Of a DNA stretch of 64,000 nt, positions 27,863 to 36,817 are shown one piece after another (position 1 is the first letter of the stretch; the number at the start of each line of letters is the position of its first letter). Both the position numbers and the translations under genes were made by a program. The notes beneath the pieces are model-generated. The model did no database searches. It had not been told where the DNA came from and saw only the letters and a program-made list of their open reading frames with translations. Source of the stretch: Blautia hominis. GTDB lineage: Bacteria > Bacillota > Clostridia > Lachnospirales > Lachnospiraceae. Location of the stretch: NCBI GenBank assembly GCA_002270465.1, contig NQOF01000004.1:248001-312000 (forward strand), read 5' to 3'.

Positions 27863-28366
27863 TTAAGTTCCTCCTGTGATGTTTATTATAAGCCAATACA
27901 GAGAATCCATACTATCATAGAAATCCCCAAAGAGTACAGGGTATATATAAAAATGTCAGGTGAGGGGGATATGTATTGGCTGGGAGTTTCTATTCGTACG
28001 GGTTATATTTCATAATCTATTCCTTTTTAAGAACGTGTTCTATGTCGCTATAAATGTGATTTTGGTTACACTATGCAGCCATATTTTCATTATATTGAAA
28101 ATATAAAATATTAAAACGCTAAAAAGTACAAACGTTTGCGTATAAATTTGTTTATAAAAGTAAAGAAAAAAGAGAAGACAATAATAATTAAATTAACGGT
28201 AAAAATACAGGTGCAAGGAAAAACGTTTGTGTAAAATGTGGTTGAAAAGGAAGAAAAAACCATATAAATTGTAAGTAATGACAAAAATATGTGATAAATG
28301 ATATTGGGAGGTGGAAAAAGTACATGGAATAAAACAGAGATAAAGAATTTGGGGAGGGTAAGCAGT
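27863..28366. promoter_or_regulatory. Divergent control region with LacI-type operators
   Basis: A 504-base AT-rich region between the LacI gene and the LarA-like gene. A perfect palindrome caaacgtttg is at 28129-28138 and a close variant aaacgtttgt at 28221-28230, the usual form of LacI-family sites. A weak -35/-10 candidate (ttgaaa at 28242, tataaa at 28263) follows the second site. On the minus strand, tataat lies at 27885-27890 ahead of the LacI gene. No small gene was seen. Confidence 0.55.
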
Positions 28367-29809
28367 ATGAAACTGAACTTTGAATATGGTACAGGCATGA
28401 TGTCGGCCGAGCTGCCGGATCATCTGACCGATGTTTTTATCCCGGGAATAACAACTTCTGACCCTGTGTGTATTTCACGGAACCGGCTGGTAAAAAGAAC
28501 AAGAGAATCTATTTTACATCCTGTGGGAATGCCGCCGCTCTCTGAACTGGCCGACAGGGAAAGTACCGTGACAATCATAATATCTGATATCATAACGGGA
28601 GGATGCCATCCCACCTCACACAGGAAGCTGGCGGTTAAGCTGATACTTGAAGAATTATATAAGGCTGGTGTTGAGAAGAAGAATATTCTTCTGATATTCT
28701 CAAACGGCCTGCATCCCAGAACCAGTAAAAAAGAAATGCAGCAAATCCTTGGTGATGAAATCTTTCATGCATTTTATAGCACTCATCAGATTATCAGCCA
28801 TGACAGCGAGGATCATGAGCATATGGTGGATTTAGGCTGTACGGAGCGTGGTGACAGAGTTCTGATGAATAAGTATGTCTATGATTCAGATATAGCTGTT
28901 ATGATCGGACATACACAGGGGATTCCCTATGGAGGGTATACCGGCGGGTATAAGCACTGCGCAGCAGGAATCACACACTGGAGAAGCCTTGCGGCCCATT
29001 GCATTCCCAAATCGGTGCTTGAGGGGGTTCATGCGCCTGCCATGGATCGGTCTCCGCTTATATCTAAGTTTGATGAGATTGGAATGCACATGGAGAAATG
29101 TATGGGAAAAAAGTTTTTCTGCTGTGATGCTGTTTTGGATTCCATTTGCCGGCAGATAGAGATCAACAGCGGTTATGCAAAGGAAATGCAGCCGGTCTCA
29201 TGGTGCACAGCAGACAAGAGGACATATGTACACTGGGCGGAGAAGAAATATGATGTTATGGTGTTTGGTATGCCTCAGAATTTTTACTATGGGGATGGCA
29301 TGGGGACCAATCCAATCCAGATGATGCAGGCACTATCTGCACAGATCGTTCTTCATAAGAGGGTAATGAGCGACATTTGTGTGATCTTATGCTCCTCCAT
29401 ATGCAATGGGTATTTCCATGACCAGCGCTGGCCATATCTGCGGGAAATTTATGAATTGTACCAGCACGACCACATGAATATACTCCCTGATATGGAGAAG
29501 TATGAAGAGTATTTTGCAACAAATGAGGAGTATGTGAGAAAATACCGGTTTGCCGGTGCGTTTCACCCTTATCATGGTTTTTCCATGATGCAATGCGGCC
29601 ATATTGCAGAAATGAATACATCAGCCATATACATAGTCGGCGCACAGGAGCCGGGGATAGCCAGGGGGATGGGATTAAAGACCAGAGCCACGTTCGAGGA
29701 GGCGTTAGAGGATGCTATGAAGAAATATGTGGGAAGAGAGCCGAATATCCTGGCGCTGCCGCTGGCTTTTAAGAGGGAACCGGTGCGTCTTTGTATGAAA
29801 GAGGCGTAG
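28367..29809 (+). CDS. Lactate racemase LarA-like (DUF2088) protein
   Basis: A 480-residue protein of the nickel-dependent lactate racemase fold. The N-terminal domain carries SNGLHPRTSKKEM, the histidine region equivalent to the catalytic H108 region of LarA. HDSEDHEHMVDLG follows, then GGYTGGYKHCAAGI, the lysine region that holds the pincer cofactor in LarA. LarA relatives racemise or epimerise various 2-hydroxyacids. The start is set by ggggaggg 8 bases before the ATG; the frame opens 23 codons earlier. It is monocistronic with a hairpin terminator behind it, and no larB/C/E cofactor genes are nearby. Confidence 0.85.
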   Translation: MKLNFEYGTGMMSAELPDHLTDVFIPGITTSDPVCISRNRLVKRTRESILHPVGMPPLSELADRESTVTIIISDIITGGCHPTSHRKLAVKLILEELYKAGVEKKNILLIFSNGLHPRTSKKEMQQILGDEIFHAFYSTHQIISHDSEDHEHMVDLGCTERGDRVLMNKYVYDSDIAVMIGHTQGIPYGGYTGGYKHCAAGITHWRSLAAHCIPKSVLEGVHAPAMDRSPLISKFDEIGMHMEKCMGKKFFCCDAVLDSICRQIEINSGYAKEMQPVSWCTADKRTYVHWAEKKYDVMVFGMPQNFYYGDGMGTNPIQMMQALSAQIVLHKRVMSDICVILCSSICNGYFHDQRWPYLREIYELYQHDHMNILPDMEKYEEYFATNEEYVRKYRFAGAFHPYHGFSMMQCGHIAEMNTSAIYIVGAQEPGIARGMGLKTRATFEEALEDAMKKYVGREPNILALPLAFKREPVRLCMKEA

Positions 29810-29831
29810 GGAGATTGACTGAAAACCATTT

Positions 29832-29864
29832 TCGGAGGTATACAGATGCTCTGTATACCTCCGA
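29832..29864. terminator. Bidirectional hairpin terminator
   Basis: A 14-base perfect stem (tcggaggtatacag with its complement) and 5-base loop, 22 bases after the LarA-like stop and facing the convergent LacI gene. There is no U-tract after it on the plus strand; on the minus strand aaaatgg reads as an imperfect one. Confidence 0.75.
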
Positions 29865-29884
29865 GAGCAGTTAGAACCCCATAA

Positions 29885-30910
29885 TTATAGATCAGTGGAA
29901 TCCCTCAGTACAATATCTGACTGGCAGAGCAGAAATTCATATGGATTTTCCGGGTGGTTGATGCGTTCTATTAATTTTTGTGCACTTATTCTGCCGAGAT
30001 AGTCAGAATGTGCATCAACAGTAGTGATCGTGGGAAGCTGGCGCATTGTCTCAGAAGTATTATCAAATCCGACTACAGAGACGTCGGCGGGAATCCGGAA
30101 TCCTAATTCCTGTAAAGCTCTGGATACCTGAATGGCATAAATATCGCTGGAACAGAAGAAAACTTCCGGGGGTTTGTGCATTTTTGCAATGGTGTCCTTA
30201 AAGTAGGCATAGAGATCAAAATTCTCGTTCATCTGATTAAACAGGATACAGTTATCGTCTTTAAGTACCAGCTTATATTCTTCCAAAACATTTTTCAGTG
30301 TACTCCATCTCTGGTAAGTGGAATAACAAAATTCCCTGTCACCCACATATCCAAAGGAAGTTTTCCCTCTTTCTATAAAACGCGCTGCAAGTCTATAGAT
30401 CGGACCTGAACTCTCTGCAGTGATGATATCAGTTCTTCCGGCAAAATAATACGGATTACAAAAAGTATCAATAAAAACTGCAGGGATCTTCAGGGATATG
30501 ATTTCTTCCCAATAACGCTTATCGAAAACATTAAAGGAAATGATCCCGCATACCGAACCTTCATATATGCTGATGGGAATTGGTATATCGCTGTGATAAT
30601 CGTTTCGTATAATGTTCAGGAAAAGTGTATAGCCATTTGATTTCAGCACTTTTTCAATATTAGCGACAATGTTATTAAGATATTCTGTATTTTCAAGGTG
30701 ATATGACAAAACAATACTTCCTTTGACCGATTCCTTGATCGGAGCGGTGGATTCGGTTTCCTTAGTCACTTCATTGGCGGAAAGATAATCCATGACCATA
30801 TTGTAAGTTTTGGCAGAAACACCAGGCTTGTTACGCAATACTTTAGAGACTGTATTCCTGGACAGGTTTAGTGCAAGCGAAATCTCCTTGATTGTATATC
30901 CGTTTTTCAT
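29885..30910 (-). CDS. LacI-family transcriptional regulator
   Basis: A 341-residue regulator. The helix-turn-helix at residues 5-30 (YTIKEISLALNLSRNTVSKVLRNKPGVS) has T-V-S-K-V-L in the recognition helix instead of the common T-V-S-R-V-I/L. The sensor domain includes PEVFFCSSDIYAIQ and DVSVVGFDNTSE. The gene is divergent from the GH1 operon. The 280 bases between hold six TGTGCA-type motifs, so it is the best candidate regulator of the 31-51 kb locus. Confidence 0.92.
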   Translation of the reverse strand: MKNGYTIKEISLALNLSRNTVSKVLRNKPGVSAKTYNMVMDYLSANEVTKETESTAPIKESVKGSIVLSYHLENTEYLNNIVANIEKVLKSNGYTLFLNIIRNDYHSDIPIPISIYEGSVCGIISFNVFDKRYWEEIISLKIPAVFIDTFCNPYYFAGRTDIITAESSGPIYRLAARFIERGKTSFGYVGDREFCYSTYQRWSTLKNVLEEYKLVLKDDNCILFNQMNENFDLYAYFKDTIAKMHKPPEVFFCSSDIYAIQVSRALQELGFRIPADVSVVGFDNTSETMRQLPTITTVDAHSDYLGRISAQKLIERINHPENPYEFLLCQSDIVLRDSTDL

Positions 30911-30986
30911 AAATCAGCACCTCTGGTACATTTGTAAGATGGGATTATTATAACAGGTGTTAGAAGAAAAAACAACAGAAATGCAA

Positions 30987-31175
30987 AAAAATGTGCATTG
31001 TAAAACTGCATAAAATAAAAAGCGTAAAAATGTGCACAAAAGCCGAGCGCAATATTTGTGAAATACAGAAAAATGCACAAAAATAGTTGCGCAAGCCATG
31101 AAAGCATGTTAATATTTGTGCATAGACGAAAGTAAGCGATAAAAATGTGCAAAAACTAATGCATAAAAATGTGCA
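30987..31175. promoter_or_regulatory. Operator cluster: six TGTGCA-type sites
   Basis: The core tgtgca or its complement, mostly preceded by a run of A, occurs at 30992-30997, 31031-31036, 31074-31079 (complement), 31117-31122, 31146-31151 and 31170-31175. The general form is aaaaatgtgca. Two lie downstream of the likely promoter and one at its start point, fitting repressor sites. The same motif with tatgca occurs at 49114-49166. Confidence 0.65.
31087..31115 (+). promoter_or_regulatory. Probable promoter of the GH1 operon
   Basis: -35 ttgcgc at 31087-31092, 17-base spacer, -10 taatat at 31110-31115 with an upstream TG. A TGTGCA motif begins two bases after the -10, at the expected transcription start. 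Confidence 0.5.
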
Positions 31176-31190
31176 AAGAAAGGAGAAAGA

Positions 31191-32546
31191 ATGAAAACAA
31201 TAAAATTTCCGAATAGTTTTGAATTTGGAACTGCCACGGCATCCTATCAGATTGAAGGTGCTGCCCGGGAAGACGGGAAGGGGGAGGATATCTGGCAGAG
31301 ATTCAGCCATATCCCAGGCAACATTACAGACGGGACTAATGGGGATACAGCATGTGATTTTTATCACAATTACAAAGAGGATATCCGGCTTGCAAAAGAA
31401 CTGGGACTGGAGGTTTTTCGCTTTTCCGTTAACTGGGCCCGTATATATCCCGATGGGGTGGGAAGGATCAATGAAGCGGGAATCGAATTTTACAGAAGTG
31501 TTCTCAGAGAACTGAAAGAAAACGGGATAAAAGCCTGCCTGACTATTTACCACTGGGATTTACCCCAGAAGCTGCAGGATAAAGGCGGATGGGCGAACCG
31601 GGAGATTGTCGGCTGGTTTACTGAGTATGCAAAAACTCTTTTTAGTGAATACGGCGACCTGGTTGACTATTGGATAACTTTGAATGAACCATGGTGTGTA
31701 TCCATGCTGGGTTATTGGACCGGTGAACACGCTCCGGGTTATCATGATTATTCCATGGCCCTTGAGGCAGTACATAACCTGCTGCTTTCCCACGGAAGTG
31801 CTGTTAAAGAATTCAGAAAACTAGGAATCAAATCGGAGATAGGTATTACCCTCAATATGAATCTTGCCTATCCATCAGATAAGGATGATCCGAAGGATGT
31901 AGAAGCTGCAAAAAGAATACAACTTCAGCAGAATAATCTGTTCGGTGACCCCGTATGGAAGGGATGTTATCCGGAAGAACTGTTTGCTTATCTGAGAGAA
32001 CAGGATGTTATGCTTCCAAAAATCCTGGACGGCGATATGGAACTGATCAGTCAGCCTTTGGACTTTTTCGGGCTGAATACATACTACGCGGAATTTGTAA
32101 AGGCAGATGAAGAACAGTGGCCTCTCCATGGAAAAGCTGTAAAAAGCGGTAAACCGCGCACAGATGCCGACTGGGAGGTCTGTCCTGATGAGGCTTATGA
32201 ACTCTTATGCTGGATCCGCGATACCTATAAACCGGAGAAACTGATCATCACGGAAAACGGAGCCGCATTTAATGACTGGGTGGATTCAGAAGGAAAGGTA
32301 CAGGATACAGACCGTATTGAATATTTGAAACAATATCTTGAAGCCATAAGCCGTGCCATAGAAGATGGGGTTCCCGTGATGGGGTATTATGTGTGGTGCT
32401 TTACAGATAACTTTGAGTGGGCATGGGGGCTCTCAAGAAGATTCGGGATTATTTATGTGGATTACGATTCCCAGAAAAGGATCACAAAGGAAAGTGCAAA
32501 GTGGCTTTCAAAAGTGATTGAAGAGAAAGGTTACAATATGGCCTGA
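31191..32546 (+). CDS. Beta-glucosidase (GH1)
   Basis: A 451-residue retaining glycosidase. Acid/base E166 lies in TLNEPW and nucleophile E355 in ITENGA. The C-terminal EWAWGLSRRFG resembles that of beta-glucosidases acting on non-phosphorylated glucosides, rather than the phospho-binding S-x-x-x-K/Y loop of 6-phospho enzymes. That fits its pairing with an ABC importer rather than a PTS. It is cytoplasmic. An aaaggag site precedes the ATG. It leads the 31-48 kb catabolic locus and should release glucose plus an aglycone that the downstream enzymes process. Confidence 0.93.
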   Translation: MKTIKFPNSFEFGTATASYQIEGAAREDGKGEDIWQRFSHIPGNITDGTNGDTACDFYHNYKEDIRLAKELGLEVFRFSVNWARIYPDGVGRINEAGIEFYRSVLRELKENGIKACLTIYHWDLPQKLQDKGGWANREIVGWFTEYAKTLFSEYGDLVDYWITLNEPWCVSMLGYWTGEHAPGYHDYSMALEAVHNLLLSHGSAVKEFRKLGIKSEIGITLNMNLAYPSDKDDPKDVEAAKRIQLQQNNLFGDPVWKGCYPEELFAYLREQDVMLPKILDGDMELISQPLDFFGLNTYYAEFVKADEEQWPLHGKAVKSGKPRTDADWEVCPDEAYELLCWIRDTYKPEKLIITENGAAFNDWVDSEGKVQDTDRIEYLKQYLEAISRAIEDGVPVMGYYVWCFTDNFEWAWGLSRRFGIIYVDYDSQKRITKESAKWLSKVIEEKGYNMA

Positions 32547-32597
32547 AAGTTAAAAAAGGTAACTATTGTAAAATAAAATATAAAAAGGAGGAGCAAC

Positions 32598-33983
32598 ATG
32601 AAAGCAAAGAACGTGAAAAAGGTATTGGCAATTACAGCGGCTGCTGCTATGGCGGGGAGCATGCTGGGAGGGTGCGGCAGTTCAGGCAGCGATGACGCAT
32701 CAGGAACCGAGAAAGCTGAGACAGGCGCTTCAGAAGATCCCGGAACATCTGATACTGAGAAAAATGATCCGGAAGAGGATACAGCTTCAAAAGACAGCGC
32801 AGAGAGCAGTGATAAAGAAGTAGTGACGGCTTGGATGGGAAGCTGGTGGGAGGACGAGATTCCCAGAATTGAAAAAGGATTTGAGGAAGAATATCCACAG
32901 TATGACCTTCAGGTAGAATGTCTGCCGATCAACAACTACATAGAAACTGCAGTCAGCGCTATCCTGGGAGGTAATGCGCCGGACGCACTGGCTCTTGATA
33001 CGCTGATGCTTGGAACACCCATCGGGCAGGGACTTCTGCAGCCTATGGATGATTTCATGAAGGAATATGAGTGGAGTGCGGATGATTTCTCGGAAGGTGT
33101 TATGAATGCAGGCGTACAGGATGGAGTGACTTATGCAGTTCCATACCGTACAGGCCCCACTGCCCTGTTTTATAATAAGACATTATTTGACGCGGCAGGG
33201 ATAGATTATCCCACGGATAACATGCCATACGATCAGTTCTTTGAAGTCTGTAAAAAACTCACGGATAAGGACAAAGGCGTCTATGGGTTCGGTATTGCCG
33301 CTACAAAGAATGATCCGGCAAACTGCATGAGTTCGTTTGGAATGTTCTTTGGATCAACAGGCGGCGCAATATTAAATGAGGACAACAGTGAGGTGACTAT
33401 TGATTCTCCGGAATCTATCAAAGGCATACAGCAATGGGTAGATTTGTATACCGAAGGAGTTGTTCCAGAGGGATGTATTAACTATGCATGGTCTGCAGAT
33501 TTATATCCCATGGCACAAAACGGCCAGTTGGCAATGATCCCCATGGATCCTGTTACCGCAAGCAGTATTGATGAATATGCACAGGCAAATGGATTTGAAT
33601 ATGGATTCTGTGTAAACCCGGGAAGTACAGACCGTGTCGGCGGATGGCACTGGACAATTCCTACCGGGATCAAGAATCCGGAAGGTGCAAAGGCATTTAT
33701 TGATTATTTCCTGACACCGGAGGTTTTGAGTGCACAGGATATAGTCCAGCCGGCAGTTATCGAATCCCAGAGCATGGGTGCATGGGGGGAAGAAAGGTAT
33801 GAAGTATACTGGAAAGCTGACGCCAATGCAACTTATGTGCTGCCGGTGGTTCCGGAGTATACAGAGATACAGAACATAATCATTACAGAGCTCCAGAATA
33901 TTTTACAGGGAAAGGAAGATGTGGAAACCGGCTGCAGTGTGATGGCTGATAATATCAAGGCATTGCGGTCAGAGTGGCAGTAA
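32598..33983 (+). CDS. ABC sugar transporter, solute-binding lipoprotein
   Basis: A 461-residue extracellular binding protein of the CUT1 type. It has a lipoprotein signal (basic N-terminus, Ala-rich core, LGGC lipobox with Cys at residue 26), then a Ser/Asp/Glu-rich linker to about 72, then the family 1 binding domain (AWMGSWWEDEIPRIEKGFE, YRTGPTALFYNK). It delivers an oligosaccharide or glycoside to the two permeases downstream. A hairpin after the gene may stabilise its part of the message. Confidence 0.93.
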   Translation: MKAKNVKKVLAITAAAAMAGSMLGGCGSSGSDDASGTEKAETGASEDPGTSDTEKNDPEEDTASKDSAESSDKEVVTAWMGSWWEDEIPRIEKGFEEEYPQYDLQVECLPINNYIETAVSAILGGNAPDALALDTLMLGTPIGQGLLQPMDDFMKEYEWSADDFSEGVMNAGVQDGVTYAVPYRTGPTALFYNKTLFDAAGIDYPTDNMPYDQFFEVCKKLTDKDKGVYGFGIAATKNDPANCMSSFGMFFGSTGGAILNEDNSEVTIDSPESIKGIQQWVDLYTEGVVPEGCINYAWSADLYPMAQNGQLAMIPMDPVTASSIDEYAQANGFEYGFCVNPGSTDRVGGWHWTIPTGIKNPEGAKAFIDYFLTPEVLSAQDIVQPAVIESQSMGAWGEERYEVYWKADANATYVLPVVPEYTEIQNIIITELQNILQGKEDVETGCSVMADNIKALRSEWQ

Positions 33984-33999
33984 GATGGCGATATTGATA

Positions 34000-34030
34000 C
34001 CGAGGGCTGTTCGTTTTGGACAGCCTGCGG
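34000..34030 (+). other. Intercistronic hairpin
   Basis: Stem ccgagggctgt with acagcctgcgg (10 of 11 pairs, one G-T) and a nine-base loop, between the binding protein and first permease. No U-tract, so it is more likely an mRNA stabiliser that keeps binding protein in excess than a full terminator. Confidence 0.5.
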
Positions 34031-34058
34031 TGGTAAAAAGGATAAGGAGCGTGTGATC

Positions 34059-34973
34059 ATGAAAAATAGAAAATGGGTTGGGCTGTTGTTCGTTGCTCCT
34101 GCAGCAGTGTCAATTATTTTAATGATGGTATATCCAATCTTACAGGTGACTCAATTCAGTTTCTCAAAATTAACACTGCCGTACTTTGATACAGAGTTTA
34201 TAGGGCTTGGCAATTTTAAGAATATATTTTCAAAGCCGGAACTGGTGGAGATCGCCAGGAATACACTGGTGTGGACCATCGCCAGTCTGGCACTGAGAAT
34301 GCTTCTGGGATTTGGCGCCGCACTTATCATGGAAAGTAAACTGCGCGGCATGAAGGCGCTTCGTACCTTTGCGCTTATTCCATGGGTCATCCCTTCTATT
34401 GTTGCGGCAAATACATGGCGTTGGATCTATGTGGCTGATAATGGGCTGCTCAATGCTGTACTGAAAACATTTTCCCCATCCCTGGCAGCTAACTGGCTGG
34501 GAAATGCCGGGACTGCACTGACCTCCGTCATTGTAGCGTATTCCTGGGCAGGATTTCCCTTCAATATGCTGATGCTTGTGGCTGCGCTGCAGGGTATTCC
34601 CGAAGACTATAAAGAGGCAGCCAGGATTGATGGCGCCAGTACCTTGCAGGTATTCCGCTACATAACCATACCATCCCTGAAAAATATCCTGACGATACTT
34701 ATTGTTCTGGAATTTATCAATGGAATCAATTCCTTCGATATGCTCTATACCATGACCGGAGGCGGTCCGGGCATATCATCAGAGGTTATAGGATTGACTA
34801 TATGGCGGTATGCGTTCAGGAATCTGGACTTCTCATCAGCATCAACATTGAGCTTTATTGTGATATTGCTGATGATCGTATGCTTCCTGTTCTATGTTCC
34901 TGTCAGTGCAAAGGGCAGGGATGTGAGTGCAAGGAGAAAAAGAAGAAGGAGGGAGTCAATTGAAGAAGATTAA
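34059..34973 (+). CDS. ABC sugar transporter permease (MalF type)
   Basis: A 304-residue membrane protein with six predicted helices. The EAA loop is DYKEAARIDGASTLQVFRYITIP, which docks the ATPase. The ATG used lies 9 bases after aggag; a GTG two codons earlier is too close to it. The stop overlaps the next gene by 14 bases. No ATPase gene is in the locus; such importers commonly share an MsmK-type ATPase encoded elsewhere. Confidence 0.93.
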   Translation: MKNRKWVGLLFVAPAAVSIILMMVYPILQVTQFSFSKLTLPYFDTEFIGLGNFKNIFSKPELVEIARNTLVWTIASLALRMLLGFGAALIMESKLRGMKALRTFALIPWVIPSIVAANTWRWIYVADNGLLNAVLKTFSPSLAANWLGNAGTALTSVIVAYSWAGFPFNMLMLVAALQGIPEDYKEAARIDGASTLQVFRYITIPSLKNILTILIVLEFINGINSFDMLYTMTGGGPGISSEVIGLTIWRYAFRNLDFSSASTLSFIVILLMIVCFLFYVPVSAKGRDVSARRKRRRRESIEED

Positions 34974-35790
34974 ACCGGTCAATGTGATCATTTATATTTT
35001 AGCGTTTCTGGTGGTGGCGTTTTCGGTGCTCCCTTTCCTGTGGACGGTCTCTACATCTTTGAAAACAGGTGTAGAAGTATATTCCGCACACCCCACCTTT
35101 TTGCCGCACCCTGTGACGCTGGAAAACTATATAGCTGTATTTAATGATGCGAATATGATGAAAAGCTTTGCCAATACAGTCAAGATCGCCGCAATTTCCA
35201 CTATTATATCAACAGTCGTCTCGGTGCTGTCCGCATACGGATTTTCCAGATACCGGTTCCCCGGGAATAAGACGTTGTTGACATCGATCTTGTTTACAAG
35301 GCTGCTGCCCCGTGTTACCTTGCTGGTTCCGTTTTATGTAACACTTTCTAGGCTGAAACTGGTCAATACCTATACCGGGCTGACCCTGCTGTACCTTGTA
35401 GTTGGAATACCAACCACGATCTGGCTTATGAAAGGTTTTATAGATGGACTTCCTTATGAAGTGGAGGAAGCTGCTGTTGTAGACGGCTGCAATCCGCTGC
35501 AGGTGCTGACAAAAGTAGTTGTGCCTATGGTGAAGCCGGCGATCGCTACGGTAGCTATGTTTTCCTTTATTCTTTCCTGGAATGAATTTCTTTTCCCGCT
35601 TTTGATGGCAAAGGACAGGTCCATCAGGCCAATTGCAGTATCACTGGCGTTTTATATTGATGAATCCGGAATTCGGTGGGGGCCTCTTATGGCTGCATCC
35701 GTAATCATGAGTGTTCCTGCTATTATATTCTTTTCCGTTGCCCAAAAGCATCTGGTTGCAGGTTTGAGTGAAGGGGCAGTAAAAGGTTAG
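34960..35790 (+). CDS. ABC sugar transporter permease (MalG type)
   Basis: A 276-residue permease with six helices and the EAA motif YEVEEAAVVDGCNPLQVLTK. I place the start at TTG 34960, 7 bases after aggagg; the frame's only upstream ATG lies deep inside the first permease and would add a charged, unlikely N-terminus. It partners with the preceding permease. Confidence 0.92.
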   Translation: MKKIKPVNVIIYILAFLVVAFSVLPFLWTVSTSLKTGVEVYSAHPTFLPHPVTLENYIAVFNDANMMKSFANTVKIAAISTIISTVVSVLSAYGFSRYRFPGNKTLLTSILFTRLLPRVTLLVPFYVTLSRLKLVNTYTGLTLLYLVVGIPTTIWLMKGFIDGLPYEVEEAAVVDGCNPLQVLTKVVVPMVKPAIATVAMFSFILSWNEFLFPLLMAKDRSIRPIAVSLAFYIDESGIRWGPLMAASVIMSVPAIIFFSVAQKHLVAGLSEGAVKG

Positions 35791-35833
35791 GCAGTCATTT
35801 AATAGATATAATGAAAAATCAGGAGGAAAAATA

Positions 35834-36316
35834 ATGTCTATCGGAACAAACAGAGTATGCCACATGGCATTTGTCACAAAAGATATCCACAAGGTCACGG
35901 AAAATTGGGCTCGTTTTCTCGGAATAGAGAAACCGGCTGTTTGGGCAATTCCCCCCAAAGAGGAGGCACCTGCCCTTACCTTCGGTAAACTGGAAGATTA
36001 TAAAGGATGTCTGATATCAGTTATCGAGTTCGATAATGTGAAAATGGAAATCGTACAGCCGGGAGAAGAACCGAATCCATGGAAACTTTGCATGGAGAAA
36101 AACGGAGAAGGTTTCCAGCATATCAGCTTTATTGTACCAGAAAAAGAAAAAGCAGAAGAGACATTAAAAGAGATGGGAGCGGCCCCTTATTATCATATTG
36201 GCTACTATCCGGATGGCACCTACTCTTTCTATGATACAAAAGAGTTACTGGGTCTGGAAGTTAACATAAAGTATGATGCGGATAACAGGGAGATCATTCA
36301 GAACTTATTAAAATGA
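35834..36316 (+). CDS. VOC-superfamily protein (glyoxalase / epimerase fold), first of pair
   Basis: A 160-residue two-module VOC protein resembling methylmalonyl-CoA epimerase in motif layout: H10 in VCHMAF, E in KMEIVQP, H in QHISFIV and E in GLEVNIK are the likely metal ligands. VOC enzymes bind a divalent metal and catalyse epimerisation, isomerisation, lyase or dioxygenase reactions. In an anaerobe, proton-shift isomerisation of a keto sugar or related acid is plausible, but that is inference. aggagg precedes the ATG. A second VOC gene follows after 23 bases, so the two may form a heteromer. Confidence 0.82.
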   Translation: MSIGTNRVCHMAFVTKDIHKVTENWARFLGIEKPAVWAIPPKEEAPALTFGKLEDYKGCLISVIEFDNVKMEIVQPGEEPNPWKLCMEKNGEGFQHISFIVPEKEKAEETLKEMGAAPYYHIGYYPDGTYSFYDTKELLGLEVNIKYDADNREIIQNLLK

Positions 36317-36339
36317 TCATTGCATAAAGGAGAAGAAAA

Positions 36340-36804
36340 ATGAGTGTATTAGATTTAAATAAACTTGCCCAGGTGGGTTTTATTGTAAAGGACGTGGAAC
36401 AGACCAAGCAGAAATTTGCCGAATTATTTGGAATGCCGGTACCGCCTACGGTTGACTGCGGCAAATATGAGGTGACACAGACGGAATACAAAGGCAAAGC
36501 GGCGCCAAAGGCGGAGTGCCTGATGGCTTTCTTCAATCTTGATAATGGCTTTCAGATTGAATTGATCCAGCCAAATGAAGCACCGTCCACATGGCGGGAA
36601 TTTCTGGAGGAGCACGGGGAGGGAATCCATCACATTGCATTTCATGTGAAAGGGATGGCCGAGACGATTGCCGGTTGTGAGAGCCTGGGCATGCAGCTTC
36701 AGCAAAAAGGCGAGTATGGAAGTGCTGACGGAAGATACGCTTACCTGGCTGCTTATGAGGACTTCAAATGCTTAGTTGAACTGCTGGAAAGTGATAATGA
36801 CTGA
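36340..36804 (+). CDS. VOC-superfamily protein, second of pair
   Basis: A 154-residue VOC protein aligned end to end with its neighbour. The first ligand position has Q11 (LAQVGFIV) where the neighbour has His; E in QIELIQP, H in HHIAFHV and E in CLVELLE are kept. Either it uses Gln as a ligand, or it is a partner subunit. aaaggag precedes the ATG. Function unknown beyond the fold. Confidence 0.8.
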   Translation: MSVLDLNKLAQVGFIVKDVEQTKQKFAELFGMPVPPTVDCGKYEVTQTEYKGKAAPKAECLMAFFNLDNGFQIELIQPNEAPSTWREFLEEHGEGIHHIAFHVKGMAETIAGCESLGMQLQQKGEYGSADGRYAYLAAYEDFKCLVELLESDND

Positions 36805-36817
36805 ATGGGAGGAAAAT

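Noticed and set aside
31191-32546. 6-phospho-beta-glucosidase
   Set aside because: The C-terminal WAWGLSRRFG region is of the non-phospho type and the transport genes are ABC, not PTS.
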